Origin: Actinomycetota bacterium
Lineage (GTDB): Bacteria > Actinomycetota > Acidimicrobiia > Acidimicrobiales > JAHWLA01
Assembly (NCBI GenBank): GCA_019347595.1
Contig: JAHWLA010000042.1
Span: 1 to 13,788, forward strand
DNA length: 13,788 bases
Direction: 5' to 3'
Shown here: one piece after another, positions 1 through 5,645 of the stretch
Layout of the letters: every line of letters starts with the position of its first letter
Numbering within the stretch: the stretch's first letter is position 1
Notes under the pieces: model-generated
What the model was told of the DNA's origin: nothing
The model's input: the letters and a program-made list of their open reading frames with translations, nothing else
Databases searched by the model: none
Program-made: the position numbers and the translations under genes

Positions 1-2
1 TA

Positions 3-566
3 GACGACCTGCGAGTAGTGCTCGACGATGGGTTCGTCGCTCTCCAGGCGGGCGCCCCGTGGGACGTGCACTTCGCACCGTTCTCGCTCAACCAGGTCCA
101 CGTCGCCGAAGGGGAACGCGACGTGTGGGACGACCCCGGGCAGGCGGCCAACCTCCGCGCCATGACGGTCGGCATCGTCGTACGCGACCGTTTCCCGGCC
201 GACTTCCTTCGCGTCCACCTCGCGCTGTTCACCGCTCGCCATGACCAGTCGCGTGACGTCCGCGACGACGACGTCCTTCGGACGGTCCTCACCGAGCAGG
301 GGGTCAATGCCGACATGGTCTTCGCCGAGATCGAGGACGGCTGGCCGCTCGAGACCTTCCGCAAGGAGCACGAAGAGCTCGTGCACAACGACCAGGCCTT
401 CGGCGTCCCGACCTTCATCGCCGAGGGCCAGGCAGTCTTCGTTCGCCTCATGCACCGACCCGACGGGGATGCTGACACAGCACGCGGCACCATCGAGCGA
501 GTGCTCGACCTGGTCACCGGCTGGCCCGAGCTGAACGAGTTCAAGCACACCTCGATCCCCCGGTAG
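3..566 (+). CDS. DsbA-family thiol oxidoreductase, 5' partial
   Basis: C-terminal part of a thioredoxin-fold (DsbA-like) protein. The frame stays open to the left edge of the window, so the true start and any CxxC active site lie outside. A GTG at 18 is an available start but is probably internal, because the reading frame and fold continue upstream of it. Counting from that GTG, a strand reading WDVHFAPFSL is near residue 15-24. A helical insert with many acidic residues follows, and then FGVPTFI at about 128-134, whose Val-Pro is the cis-proline loop typical of DsbA and 2-hydroxychromene-2-carboxylate isomerase relatives. It ends with a helix and WPELNEFK. Substrate and exact subfamily cannot be told without the N-terminus. 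The family includes disulfide oxidoreductases and the mycothiol-dependent nitroreductase type of actinobacteria. The acyltransferase gene follows on the same strand after a 23-nt gap. Confidence 0.75.
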   Translation, partial: DDLRVVLDDGFVALQAGAPWDVHFAPFSLNQVHVAEGERDVWDDPGQAANLRAMTVGIVVRDRFPADFLRVHLALFTARHDQSRDVRDDDVLRTVLTEQGVNADMVFAEIEDGWPLETFRKEHEELVHNDQAFGVPTFIAEGQAVFVRLMHRPDGDADTARGTIERVLDLVTGWPELNEFKHTSIPR

Positions 567-576
567 CCGACCCGGG

Positions 577-582
577 TAGCGT
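577..582 (+). promoter_or_regulatory. -10 element (TAGCGT) of a probable leaderless promoter
   Basis: TAGCGT fits the TANNNT consensus and ends 7 nt before the ATG at 590. No Shine-Dalgarno is visible between 566 and 590. That spacing would place the transcription start at or next to the A of the ATG, giving a leaderless mRNA as is common in actinobacteria. No convincing -35 box is seen 16-18 nt upstream. The element also argues against the in-frame GTG at 581, which would lie inside it. Confidence 0.45.
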
Positions 583-589
583 GCCCGCG

Positions 590-1951
590 ATGACCGAGCG
601 CGTGGTGCGATCCGAGCGGCGGATGTCGCCCACCGAGGCCATCATGTGGGCGGCCGAGCGAGACCCCCACCTGCGTTCGACGTTTCTCAACATCACGTTC
701 CTCGACCGTCCCCCGGACATGGAGCGGTTCCGCCGCCGCCTGATCGGCGCCGTGCGAGCGGTCCCCCGGTTGCGTCGCCGCGTCGTCGACACCGCCTTCG
801 TCGACGACCCCGACTTCGACCTCGACTTCCACGTCCGTCATCTCGCGGTCCCGCCGCCCGGTACGGAGCGCCAACTGCTCGATCTGGCCGGCGTCCTCGT
901 GCAAGAGGCGTTCGACCCGGCTCGGCCCCTGTGGCAGTACACCGTCGTCGAAGGCCTCGAAGGGGGGCGAGCAGCCCTGCTGGCCAAGATGCACCACACC
1001 ATCACCGACGGCGTAGGCGGCGTCCGCCTGTCGACGATGTTCATCGACCTCGAGCGCGACGCCCCCGAGCCGCCCCCACACCCGGTGCCCGACCCGAGCG
1101 ACATGGCCGGCGACGATTCGGACGACAACGACACGCTTTTCGACGCCGTCGGCCGTGCGGCGTCCAACGCCGCAGGTGCGGTGCGGGGTGTCGTCGGCGT
1201 CATCGCAGGCGGCGCCGGCGAAGCGGTGGAGACGGCCCGCTCCCTGGCCCGGCAACTGCTCGTCACCGACGGCGCCCAGTCGCCGCTGTGGGCCGGGCAA
1301 CGGTCCATGCGCCGCCGCTTCGAGGTGCTCTCCGTCGATCTCGACGAGGTCAAGGCGGCGGCCAAGGCGCTGGGGGGCACCGTCAACGACGTCTACGTGG
1401 CCGGCGTGGCGGGCGGTGCAGGCGCCTACCACCGAGCCAAGGGCGTCGACGTCGGCGACCTGCGGATGACGATGCCGGTGAGCACGCGCGTCGACAAGTC
1501 GGTGGGCGGCAACGCCTTCGCCCCTGCCCGCATGCTCGTCCCCGCGGGCATCGAGGACCCACGCGAGCGGTTCGACGTCGTGCGCGACCGGCTGTCGGTG
1601 ACCAAGGGCGAGCGGGCGTTCGCCCTCGCCGACAGCTTCGCGGGCGCCCTCACCACGCTCCCCACACCGCTCGTCGTCCGCCTGGCCCGGGCGCAGATCG
1701 AGATGGTCGACTTCGCCGCGTCCAATGTGCGCGGCGCCCCCTTCGACCTCTACATCGCAGGCGCCCACGTGCTCGCCAACCACCCGATGGGCCCGACCGC
1801 GGGCACTGCGTTCAACGCCACGCTCCTGTCGTACAAATCGAGCATGGACATCGGCCTCAACATCGACACGGCGGCCGTCGACGACCCCGCCCTCCTGCGC
1901 GACTGCATCGCGCGCTCGCTGGCCGACGTCGTCGCCCTCGCCCACGCGTAA
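590..1951 (+). CDS. WS/DGAT-family O-acyltransferase (wax ester synthase / diacylglycerol acyltransferase)
   Basis: A 453-residue protein, the usual length for the bacterial wax ester synthase/acyl-CoA:diacylglycerol acyltransferase family. Family members move an acyl group from acyl-CoA to diacylglycerol or a fatty alcohol, making storage triacylglycerol or wax ester at the membrane and lipid droplets. Landmarks are an N-terminal MSPTEAIMW segment (residues 12-20, the SPxDA-like start of the family), the RPLWQYTVVEGL block near 112-123, the catalytic HHTITDG motif (HHxxxDG) at 135-141, and SNVRGAPFDLY in the C-terminal half, which corresponds to the family's SNVPGP motif. An Asp-rich, low-complexity linker lies around 165-185. 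ATG 590 is chosen over GTG 581 because a TANNNT hexamer sits at 577-582. The SDR gene follows 9 nt after the stop. Acceptor specificity cannot be read from sequence. Confidence 0.9.
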   Translation: MTERVVRSERRMSPTEAIMWAAERDPHLRSTFLNITFLDRPPDMERFRRRLIGAVRAVPRLRRRVVDTAFVDDPDFDLDFHVRHLAVPPPGTERQLLDLAGVLVQEAFDPARPLWQYTVVEGLEGGRAALLAKMHHTITDGVGGVRLSTMFIDLERDAPEPPPHPVPDPSDMAGDDSDDNDTLFDAVGRAASNAAGAVRGVVGVIAGGAGEAVETARSLARQLLVTDGAQSPLWAGQRSMRRRFEVLSVDLDEVKAAAKALGGTVNDVYVAGVAGGAGAYHRAKGVDVGDLRMTMPVSTRVDKSVGGNAFAPARMLVPAGIEDPRERFDVVRDRLSVTKGERAFALADSFAGALTTLPTPLVVRLARAQIEMVDFAASNVRGAPFDLYIAGAHVLANHPMGPTAGTAFNATLLSYKSSMDIGLNIDTAAVDDPALLRDCIARSLADVVALAHA

Positions 1952-1954
1952 GGT
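1949..1954 (+). promoter_or_regulatory. -10 element (TAAGGT) overlapping the upstream stop codon, probable leaderless promoter
   Basis: TAAGGT fits TANNNT and is followed by 6 nt and then the ATG at 1961. Its first three bases are the TAA stop of the acyltransferase gene. There is no Shine-Dalgarno in the 9-nt gap, so the SDR may be made from its own leaderless transcript, from read-through, or both. No clear -35 box is seen. Confidence 0.4.
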
Positions 1955-1960
1955 CGCGCC

Positions 1961-2740
1961 ATGGAGCTGACGGGGAGGACGGCAGTGGTGACGGGCGGCG
2001 GCAGCGGGATCGGACGGGCGCTGGCCCGCCGGTTCGCCGTTGAGGGCGCCAAGGCCGTGGTGGTGGCCGACATCGACGGCGACGCCGCGGCGACGACGGC
2101 CGAGGAGGTCGGCGGTCTTGGCCTGCGCGTCGATGTCGCACAAGAAGCCGACGTGCAGCACCTCGTCCGCACGGCCGAGGACACCTACGGCCCCATCGAC
2201 CTGTTCTGCTCCAACGCCGGCATCGGCGGCGGCGGCGGGGTCGAGGCACCTGACGACGAGTGGCAGCGCATCTGGGAGATCAACCTGCTGTCCCACGTCT
2301 ACGCCGCCCGCGCCGTCCTGCCCGGCATGGTGGCCCGGGGCGAGGGCTACCTGCTCAACACGGCGTCGGCCGCCGGGCTGCTCACCAACCTCGGCAACGC
2401 CCCCTACACCGTCACCAAGCACGGCGCCGTCGCCCTGGCCGAGTGGCTCGCCATCACCTACGGCGACCGCGGTATCAAGGTGTCGTGCCTGTGCCCGCAG
2501 GGCGTGCGCACGCCGATGCTCATGGGCGGCCTCGACATCGGCGACCCGTCGGCGGCCATGGTCCTCGCCTCCGGCGGCGTCATCGAGCCCGAGGAGTTGG
2601 CCGACGTCGTCGTCGCAGGCCTCCGCGACGAGCGCTTCTTGATCCTCCCCCACCCCGAGGTGGCCGAGTACTACCGCCGCAAAGCCGACGATCCCGATCG
2701 CTGGATTCGCGGCATGCGGCGCATCCAAGCGGGGCTGTGA
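1961..2740 (+). CDS. Classical short-chain dehydrogenase/reductase (SDR)
   Basis: A 259-residue NAD(P)-dependent oxidoreductase with a complete classical SDR signature. It has the TGGGSGIG dinucleotide-binding loop at 11-18, Asp37 at the end of the second strand (which usually favours NAD(H) over NADP(H)), SNAG at 84-87, the structural Asn108 in EINLLS, and the catalytic Ser136 with YTVTK at 149-153 (Tyr149, Lys153). The PQGVRTPM segment at 179-186 is the usual cofactor-side loop after strand 6. The substrate is unknown. Neighbouring lipid genes make an acyl, alcohol or hydroxy-lipid substrate possible, but that is inference. The last codon overlaps the start of the next small gene (GTGA), so the two are probably translated together. 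Confidence 0.92.
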   Translation: MELTGRTAVVTGGGSGIGRALARRFAVEGAKAVVVADIDGDAAATTAEEVGGLGLRVDVAQEADVQHLVRTAEDTYGPIDLFCSNAGIGGGGGVEAPDDEWQRIWEINLLSHVYAARAVLPGMVARGEGYLLNTASAAGLLTNLGNAPYTVTKHGAVALAEWLAITYGDRGIKVSCLCPQGVRTPMLMGGLDIGDPSAAMVLASGGVIEPEELADVVVAGLRDERFLILPHPEVAEYYRRKADDPDRWIRGMRRIQAGL

Positions 2741-2991
2741 ACCTGGAGGAGCTCGGCATCCGGGCGGGCGACCAGGTGCGCTTCCGCCGCAAGCCCGAGG
2801 GCCGCTGGTTGCTCGGCACGGCGCAGCGGCGGGAGAAGGACGGCAGCCTCGGGGTCCGCGACGCCAAAGGCGCGGCGCGCGCCATCCCCGTCGAGCTGGT
2901 GGAGGTCCGCTGCCGCGGGCCGCGCGGCGCACTCACGTGGGAGCCGTTGCCGGAACGGGCGGCCCGCACCGAGCAGCTCAAGCTGCTCTGA
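2737..2991 (+). CDS. Small conserved-looking protein of unknown function
   Basis: An 84-residue protein starting at a GTG that overlaps the SDR stop codon (GTGA at 2737-2740), an arrangement typical of coupled translation. I do not recognise the family. The composition is basic and strand-rich: a GDQVRFRRKPEGRW-type turn near residues 11-24, then ACD-free beta-like segments (WLLGTAQRR, SLGVRDAKG, AIPVELVEVRC), a WEPLP turn, and a charged C-terminal helix ending in EQLKLL. This could be a small SH3- or OB-like barrel, perhaps binding nucleic acid or another protein, but this is a guess from pattern only. There is no signal peptide or membrane segment. Support comes from the tight coupling and from a strong hairpin 16 nt after its stop. 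Confidence 0.65.
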   Translation: MNLEELGIRAGDQVRFRRKPEGRWLLGTAQRREKDGSLGVRDAKGAARAIPVELVEVRCRGPRGALTWEPLPERAARTEQLKLL

Positions 2992-3007
2992 ACCGCGCCG
3001 AACGCCT

Positions 3008-3059
3008 CGTTCTGGTCCGTAGATTCGGCACTGTGGCGCCGGATCTACGGGCCAGAACG
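3008..3059. terminator. Long hairpin between convergent genes, probable transcription terminator
   Basis: Two 22-nt arms (3008-3029 and 3038-3059) flank an 8-nt loop. On plus-strand RNA the stem is fully paired, with two U-G wobbles (3016 with 3051, 3025 with 3042). On minus-strand RNA the same positions give A-C mismatches. It lies 16 nt after the stop of the small plus-strand gene and 16 nt past the stop of the M23 peptidase gene. No U-tract follows on either strand, as is often seen in high-GC actinobacteria, so termination activity is inferred from the stem and its position. Confidence 0.7.
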
Positions 3060-3075
3060 GCGGAGGGGCGGCGCG

Positions 3076-3744
3076 TCAGCGGTTGGGGAGCCAGCTCACG
3101 GGGTCGACCATCACCCCGTGGCGGCGCACTTCGAAGTGGAGGTGCGAACCGGTCACGTGCCCCGTGGTGCCGATGGCGCCCACCTGGTCGCCTGCCTCCA
3201 CGCGCTCCCCCGTCACTACCGACACCGCCGACAGGTGGGCATAGAGCGTCTGCAACCCGTCGCCGTGGTCGACGACGACGATGGTGCCGTAGCCGCTGTA
3301 ACCCGCCGGCGCCGGGCCGGCCCACGCCACCACGCCGCGGGCCGCCGCCCACACCGCATCCCCCGTCTCGCCGTCGAGATCGAGTCCGGGATGACGATTG
3401 CGACCACGCCGTTCGCCGTAGACGCCCGTGATGGCACCTGCGGCGGGCCACACGATCGTCTGCCGGGCCGCCATGGCTGCACGCGAAGCCTCGGCCTGCG
3501 CCACCCGCACGTGCTCACGGCGCTCGCTGAAGGCCGAGGCCAGGTCCTGCTCGGCGGCCAAGCCGTCGTGGGCCGGGGCGACCATCGACCGAGCGGCCGC
3601 GGCCTCGGCACGCGACGACGGCGCGGGCGAGGCGCCCAGCACCACGGCCATGGCGGCCGACAACAGGGCGACCACGGCGGCCACCACCCCCACGGCGGGA
3701 GCACGGTGGACGCGCGCGTGCAGAGAACGGGCGAAATCGGGCAA
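3076..3744 (-). CDS. M23-family peptidoglycan metalloendopeptidase, membrane-anchored or secreted
   Basis: A 222-residue zinc peptidase of the LytM/lysostaphin type, which cuts peptide cross-links in cell-wall peptidoglycan or acts as an activator of other hydrolases. A hydrophobic segment at about 17-37 is a signal anchor or signal peptide. An Ala-rich, probably helical linker (about 45-95) follows, and the M23 domain occupies about 98-221. The zinc ligands are His118 and Asp122 in HPGLDLDG and His203 in the HLHFEVR motif. His170 (LYAH) and His201 complete the active site, so the enzyme looks active. The start is a TTG, the only usable start before the anchor. TACGCT sits 6 nt upstream, which suggests a leaderless transcript. 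It is divergent from the SCO6745-family gene, with less than 50 nt between their starts. Confidence 0.9.
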   Translation of the reverse strand: MPDFARSLHARVHRAPAVGVVAAVVALLSAAMAVVLGASPAPSSRAEAAAARSMVAPAHDGLAAEQDLASAFSERREHVRVAQAEASRAAMAARQTIVWPAAGAITGVYGERRGRNRHPGLDLDGETGDAVWAAARGVVAWAGPAPAGYSGYGTIVVVDHGDGLQTLYAHLSAVSVVTGERVEAGDQVGAIGTTGHVTGSHLHFEVRRHGVMVDPVSWLPNR

Positions 3745-3750
3745 GCCACG

Positions 3751-3756
3751 AGCGTA
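3751..3756 (-). promoter_or_regulatory. -10 element (TACGCT) of a probable leaderless promoter
   Basis: Read on the minus strand, TACGCT (TANNNT) is followed by 6 nt and then the TTG start at 3744. No Shine-Dalgarno is present. This is the same layout as at 577 and 1949 and supports both the unusual TTG start and leaderless expression of the peptidase. Confidence 0.4.
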
Positions 3757-3791
3757 GACCGCGGGCGCCCTCAGGCACCATGATCGTCGGC

Positions 3792-4640
3792 ATGCCGACC
3801 ACGCTCGCTCGTCGTATGTGGCAGGTCATCGAGCCCGTCCACGCGCTCGTGTACTTCACCCCCGGCGCCCGCGCCGAGTTCGACGCGGCCGGGCTCAAAG
3901 GCGGCTGGATGGGTTACTTCGCCTCGCGCGCGGCGCCCATGGGGCCGGTGCCCGCCGAGGTCGTTGTCGCCACGTTCTTCAACTTCGCCCCCCGCATGGT
4001 GCGCCGTTCGATCCCCGACGCCTGGACGTTCTCCAGTCCCGGCGCCGTCCTCGCCGCCCGCTATCGCGCCGCAGGGGCCGCGCTGCAACCGCTGATCGCC
4101 GAGGGCGACGCGGCCGAAGCTGCCGCCATCCTCCGCCGCGCCGCCGAGCAATGCCGTCCGGAAGGCCGCCCGCTGTACGCGGCGCATGCCTCCCTGCCCT
4201 GGCCCGACGAGCCGCACCTGGCGCTGTGGCACGGCTCCACGCTGCTCCGCGAGCACCGGGGCGACGGCCATGTCGCCGCCCTCGTCGCCGCCGGCCTCGA
4301 CGGCTGTGAAGCCCACGTGAGCGCGACGGCGGCGGGCAGCACCACCAAGGAAGTCATCCTCGCCTACCGGGGTTGGACCGACGAGGAGTGGGGCGCCGCC
4401 GCCGACGGGCTCCGTACGCGTGGCTGGCTCGACAGCGACGGAATGCTCACCGAGACAGGCCGGGCGGCGCGCGCCGACATCGAGCGCCGCACCGACGAGT
4501 CGGCCGTCGGCCCGTGGCGGGCGATCGGCGAAGACAGCTGCACCCGTCTGGCCGAGCTGTTGGAAGCGGGCGTCGCCACGCTCGTCGGCGGAGGCGGCAT
4601 CCCGTTCCCCAATCCCATGGGGCTGCCGAAGCCCGGGTGA
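3792..4640 (+). CDS. SCO6745-family protein with C-terminal winged-helix-like region
   Basis: A 282-residue protein that I recognise from memory as the actinobacterial SCO6745 family, which carries a helix-turn-helix-like fold and has no established function. Typical features are the N-terminal ARRMWQVIEPVHALVYF segment, a mixed helical middle with WPDEPHLALWHGSTLLREHRGDGH at about 135-160, and a C-terminal block (GWTDEEW, LRTRGWL, LTETGRAARADIE) that resembles a MarR-like winged helix. It has no membrane segment or signal peptide and is probably cytosolic. Two in-frame ATGs exist, at 3780 and 3792. The later one puts the family's conserved ARRMW segment seven residues from the start as I remember the family, so I prefer it, but 3780 cannot be excluded. 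The stop lies one nucleotide from the stop of cbtA on the other strand. Confidence 0.8.
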   Translation: MPTTLARRMWQVIEPVHALVYFTPGARAEFDAAGLKGGWMGYFASRAAPMGPVPAEVVVATFFNFAPRMVRRSIPDAWTFSSPGAVLAARYRAAGAALQPLIAEGDAAEAAAILRRAAEQCRPEGRPLYAAHASLPWPDEPHLALWHGSTLLREHRGDGHVAALVAAGLDGCEAHVSATAAGSTTKEVILAYRGWTDEEWGAAADGLRTRGWLDSDGMLTETGRAARADIERRTDESAVGPWRAIGEDSCTRLAELLEAGVATLVGGGGIPFPNPMGLPKPG

Positions 4641-4641
4641 A

Positions 4642-5373
4642 TCAGGGAACGGCGGCCGGCGCGGGCGACGCGACGCGGTCAGGCGCCCGGCTCACCAGCA
4701 GGGTCCCCAGCACGGCGCCCGCCACCGACCAGAAGGCAGCGGCCCCGCCGAGCGATGCCAGGCGGAAGCGCCACACCAGCGTGGCCGGCGCAGTGACGAC
4801 ATCGGGCGTGCCCGGCAGCACCACGAAGCCGAGCCCGACGAGCGCCACGAACAGGCCGACGGCGGCGGACAGGCGGAGGTGCTCGGGCGTCCGCCGTTCA
4901 CGGAGCCACAACGACAGCCGCCAGCCGCCCCACGCCGAGAGCAGGCCCCACGCCAACATGATCACGTAGAGGGTGGTGCGGCGGCCGATGGTGTCGGGGT
5001 CGCCCACCGCGGGCGGGTTGGCCGGGTACTTCAGGGCGGGGATGAGGGCGATGGTGACGAACCCGGCGAGGGCGACGAGCATGGCGCGGCGCCAGTCGTC
5101 GCGGGCATGCAGGCGGTGGCGGACCGAGGCCAGCACCACGGCCAGCACCAGCCCGAGCAGCACGCCGGCAACGATGCTGCCGACCATGCCCCCGAGCACC
5201 TGGGTGCCGCGGCTGAAGACCTCTTCGTGCACCTCCCCCGAGGCGTGGGCGGCCGCGTCTTCGATGGCGATGGCGTCGCGGATCGACTGCTCGCCCACGG
5301 CGAACAGGAACAGCGCCATGGCGATGCCGCCGGCCAACCCGGCCAGCGCGCCGAGCTTGAGCATGCGAACCAT
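4642..5373 (-). CDS. cbtA: CbtA, cobalt transporter membrane subunit
   Basis: A 243-residue polytopic membrane protein of the CbtA family, a predicted cobalt importer usually found next to CbtB and often under cobalamin control. About six hydrophobic spans can be seen, near residues 7-27, 60-84, 97-114, 133-156, 168-187 and 207-228. The loop KYPANPPAVGDPDTIGRRT (115-133), a hallmark of CbtA, lies before span 4. The start is set at ATG 5373 because GAGGAG is placed 6 nt upstream (5380-5385). An in-frame ATG at 5400 would lie inside a perfect hairpin and has no ribosome binding site. This is the last gene of the cobalamin operon. No terminator is seen after its stop, and the plus-strand gene ends one base away. 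Confidence 0.9.
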   Translation of the reverse strand: MVRMLKLGALAGLAGGIAMALFLFAVGEQSIRDAIAIEDAAAHASGEVHEEVFSRGTQVLGGMVGSIVAGVLLGLVLAVVLASVRHRLHARDDWRRAMLVALAGFVTIALIPALKYPANPPAVGDPDTIGRRTTLYVIMLAWGLLSAWGGWRLSLWLRERRTPEHLRLSAAVGLFVALVGLGFVVLPGTPDVVTAPATLVWRFRLASLGGAAAFWSVAGAVLGTLLVSRAPDRVASPAPAAVP

Positions 5374-5379
5374 TGAGAA

Positions 5380-5385
5380 CTCCTC
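5380..5385 (-). promoter_or_regulatory. Ribosome binding site of cbtA
   Basis: GAGGAG on the minus strand, 6 nt before ATG 5373. It decides the cbtA start against the longer in-frame ATG at 5400, and it lies 6 nt after the 3' arm of the intercistronic hairpin. Confidence 0.7.
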
Positions 5386-5391
5386 GTGTGT

Positions 5392-5430
5392 CGAGTACAT
5401 AGCCGGCGAAATCCGCCGGCTATGTACTCG
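5392..5430. repeat. Perfect 17-bp inverted repeat between cbtB and cbtA
   Basis: Arms 5392-5408 and 5414-5430 are exact reverse complements (17 of 17) around a 5-nt loop. The sequence starts CGAGTACATAGCCGGCG. In the mRNA it forms a very stable hairpin in the 63-nt cbtB-cbtA gap, 6 nt before the cbtA ribosome binding site. No U-tract follows, so a simple intrinsic terminator is unlikely. An RNA-processing or stability element that sets different amounts of the two subunits, or a dyad for a DNA-binding protein, would fit better. Confidence 0.85.
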
Positions 5431-5436
5431 GGACGG

Positions 5437-5637
5437 TCAGTGGCAGGGGACGCCGATGAAGTGGCGGGCGTCGTGGAACAGCTCGTGCACGGCCTCGGCC
5501 TTGGAGGCGAGCAACGCGCCGTTCTCCATGGCCAGGGCGTAGAGCGCGAACGCGGCGAAGGCCACGACGATCCAGGCCCAGACGGGCACGGCTACCGGCA
5601 GCGGTTGGACGGCAACACGTTCTTCCAGGGGGATCAC
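5437..5637 (-). CDS. cbtB: CbtB, small cobalt transporter subunit
   Basis: A protein of 66 residues (63 if the later start is used), the usual size for CbtB, the single-span partner of CbtA in cobalt uptake. One hydrophobic span covers about residues 17-36. The C-terminus carries the metal-binding signature HELFHDARHFIGVPCH (His51, His55, His59, Cys65, His66), which closely matches the family. The start is uncertain. The in-frame GTG at 5637 lies inside an 11-nt extended Shine-Dalgarno (5632-5642), so it is badly placed for initiation. The in-frame CTG at 5628 lies 8 nt after AGGAGG, an ideal spacing. No ATG or TTG is available nearby. The gene begins 8 nt after the cbiX stop, so it shares the operon. 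Cobalt would be delivered into the cytoplasm next to the chelatase made by that gene. Confidence 0.88.
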   Translation of the reverse strand: MIPLEERVAVQPLPVAVPVWAWIVVAFAAFALYALAMENGALLASKAEAVHELFHDARHFIGVPCH

Positions 5638-5642
5638 CTCCT
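5632..5642 (-). promoter_or_regulatory. Extended Shine-Dalgarno in front of cbtB
   Basis: The minus strand reads AGGAGGTGATC, an 11-nt match to the complement of the 16S rRNA 3' end (from general knowledge of the conserved anti-Shine-Dalgarno tail). It sits between the cbiX stop and the cbtB coding region and contains the GTG often taken as the start. The CTG at 5628 is at the normal distance. Confidence 0.7.
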
Positions 5643-5645
5643 CTC

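Noticed and set aside
581..589. GTG at 581 as the start of the acyltransferase
   Set aside because: It would lie inside the TANNNT hexamer and has no Shine-Dalgarno. ATG 590 is better placed and loses no family sequence.
646..2043. Long open frame overlapping the acyltransferase gene in another frame
   Set aside because: Arg/Pro-rich shadow frame without any motif; the overlapping frame encodes a clear WS/DGAT protein.
5374..5400. ATG at 5400 as the start of cbtA
   Set aside because: It lies within the perfect inverted repeat and has no ribosome binding site. GAGGAG sits 6 nt before ATG 5373, where the family N-terminus begins.
5374..5436. A second cobalamin riboswitch or intrinsic terminator in front of cbtA
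   Set aside because: No B12 box or CCGCCACTG-type core is present, and the palindrome has no U-tract. It is recorded only as an inverted repeat of unknown role.
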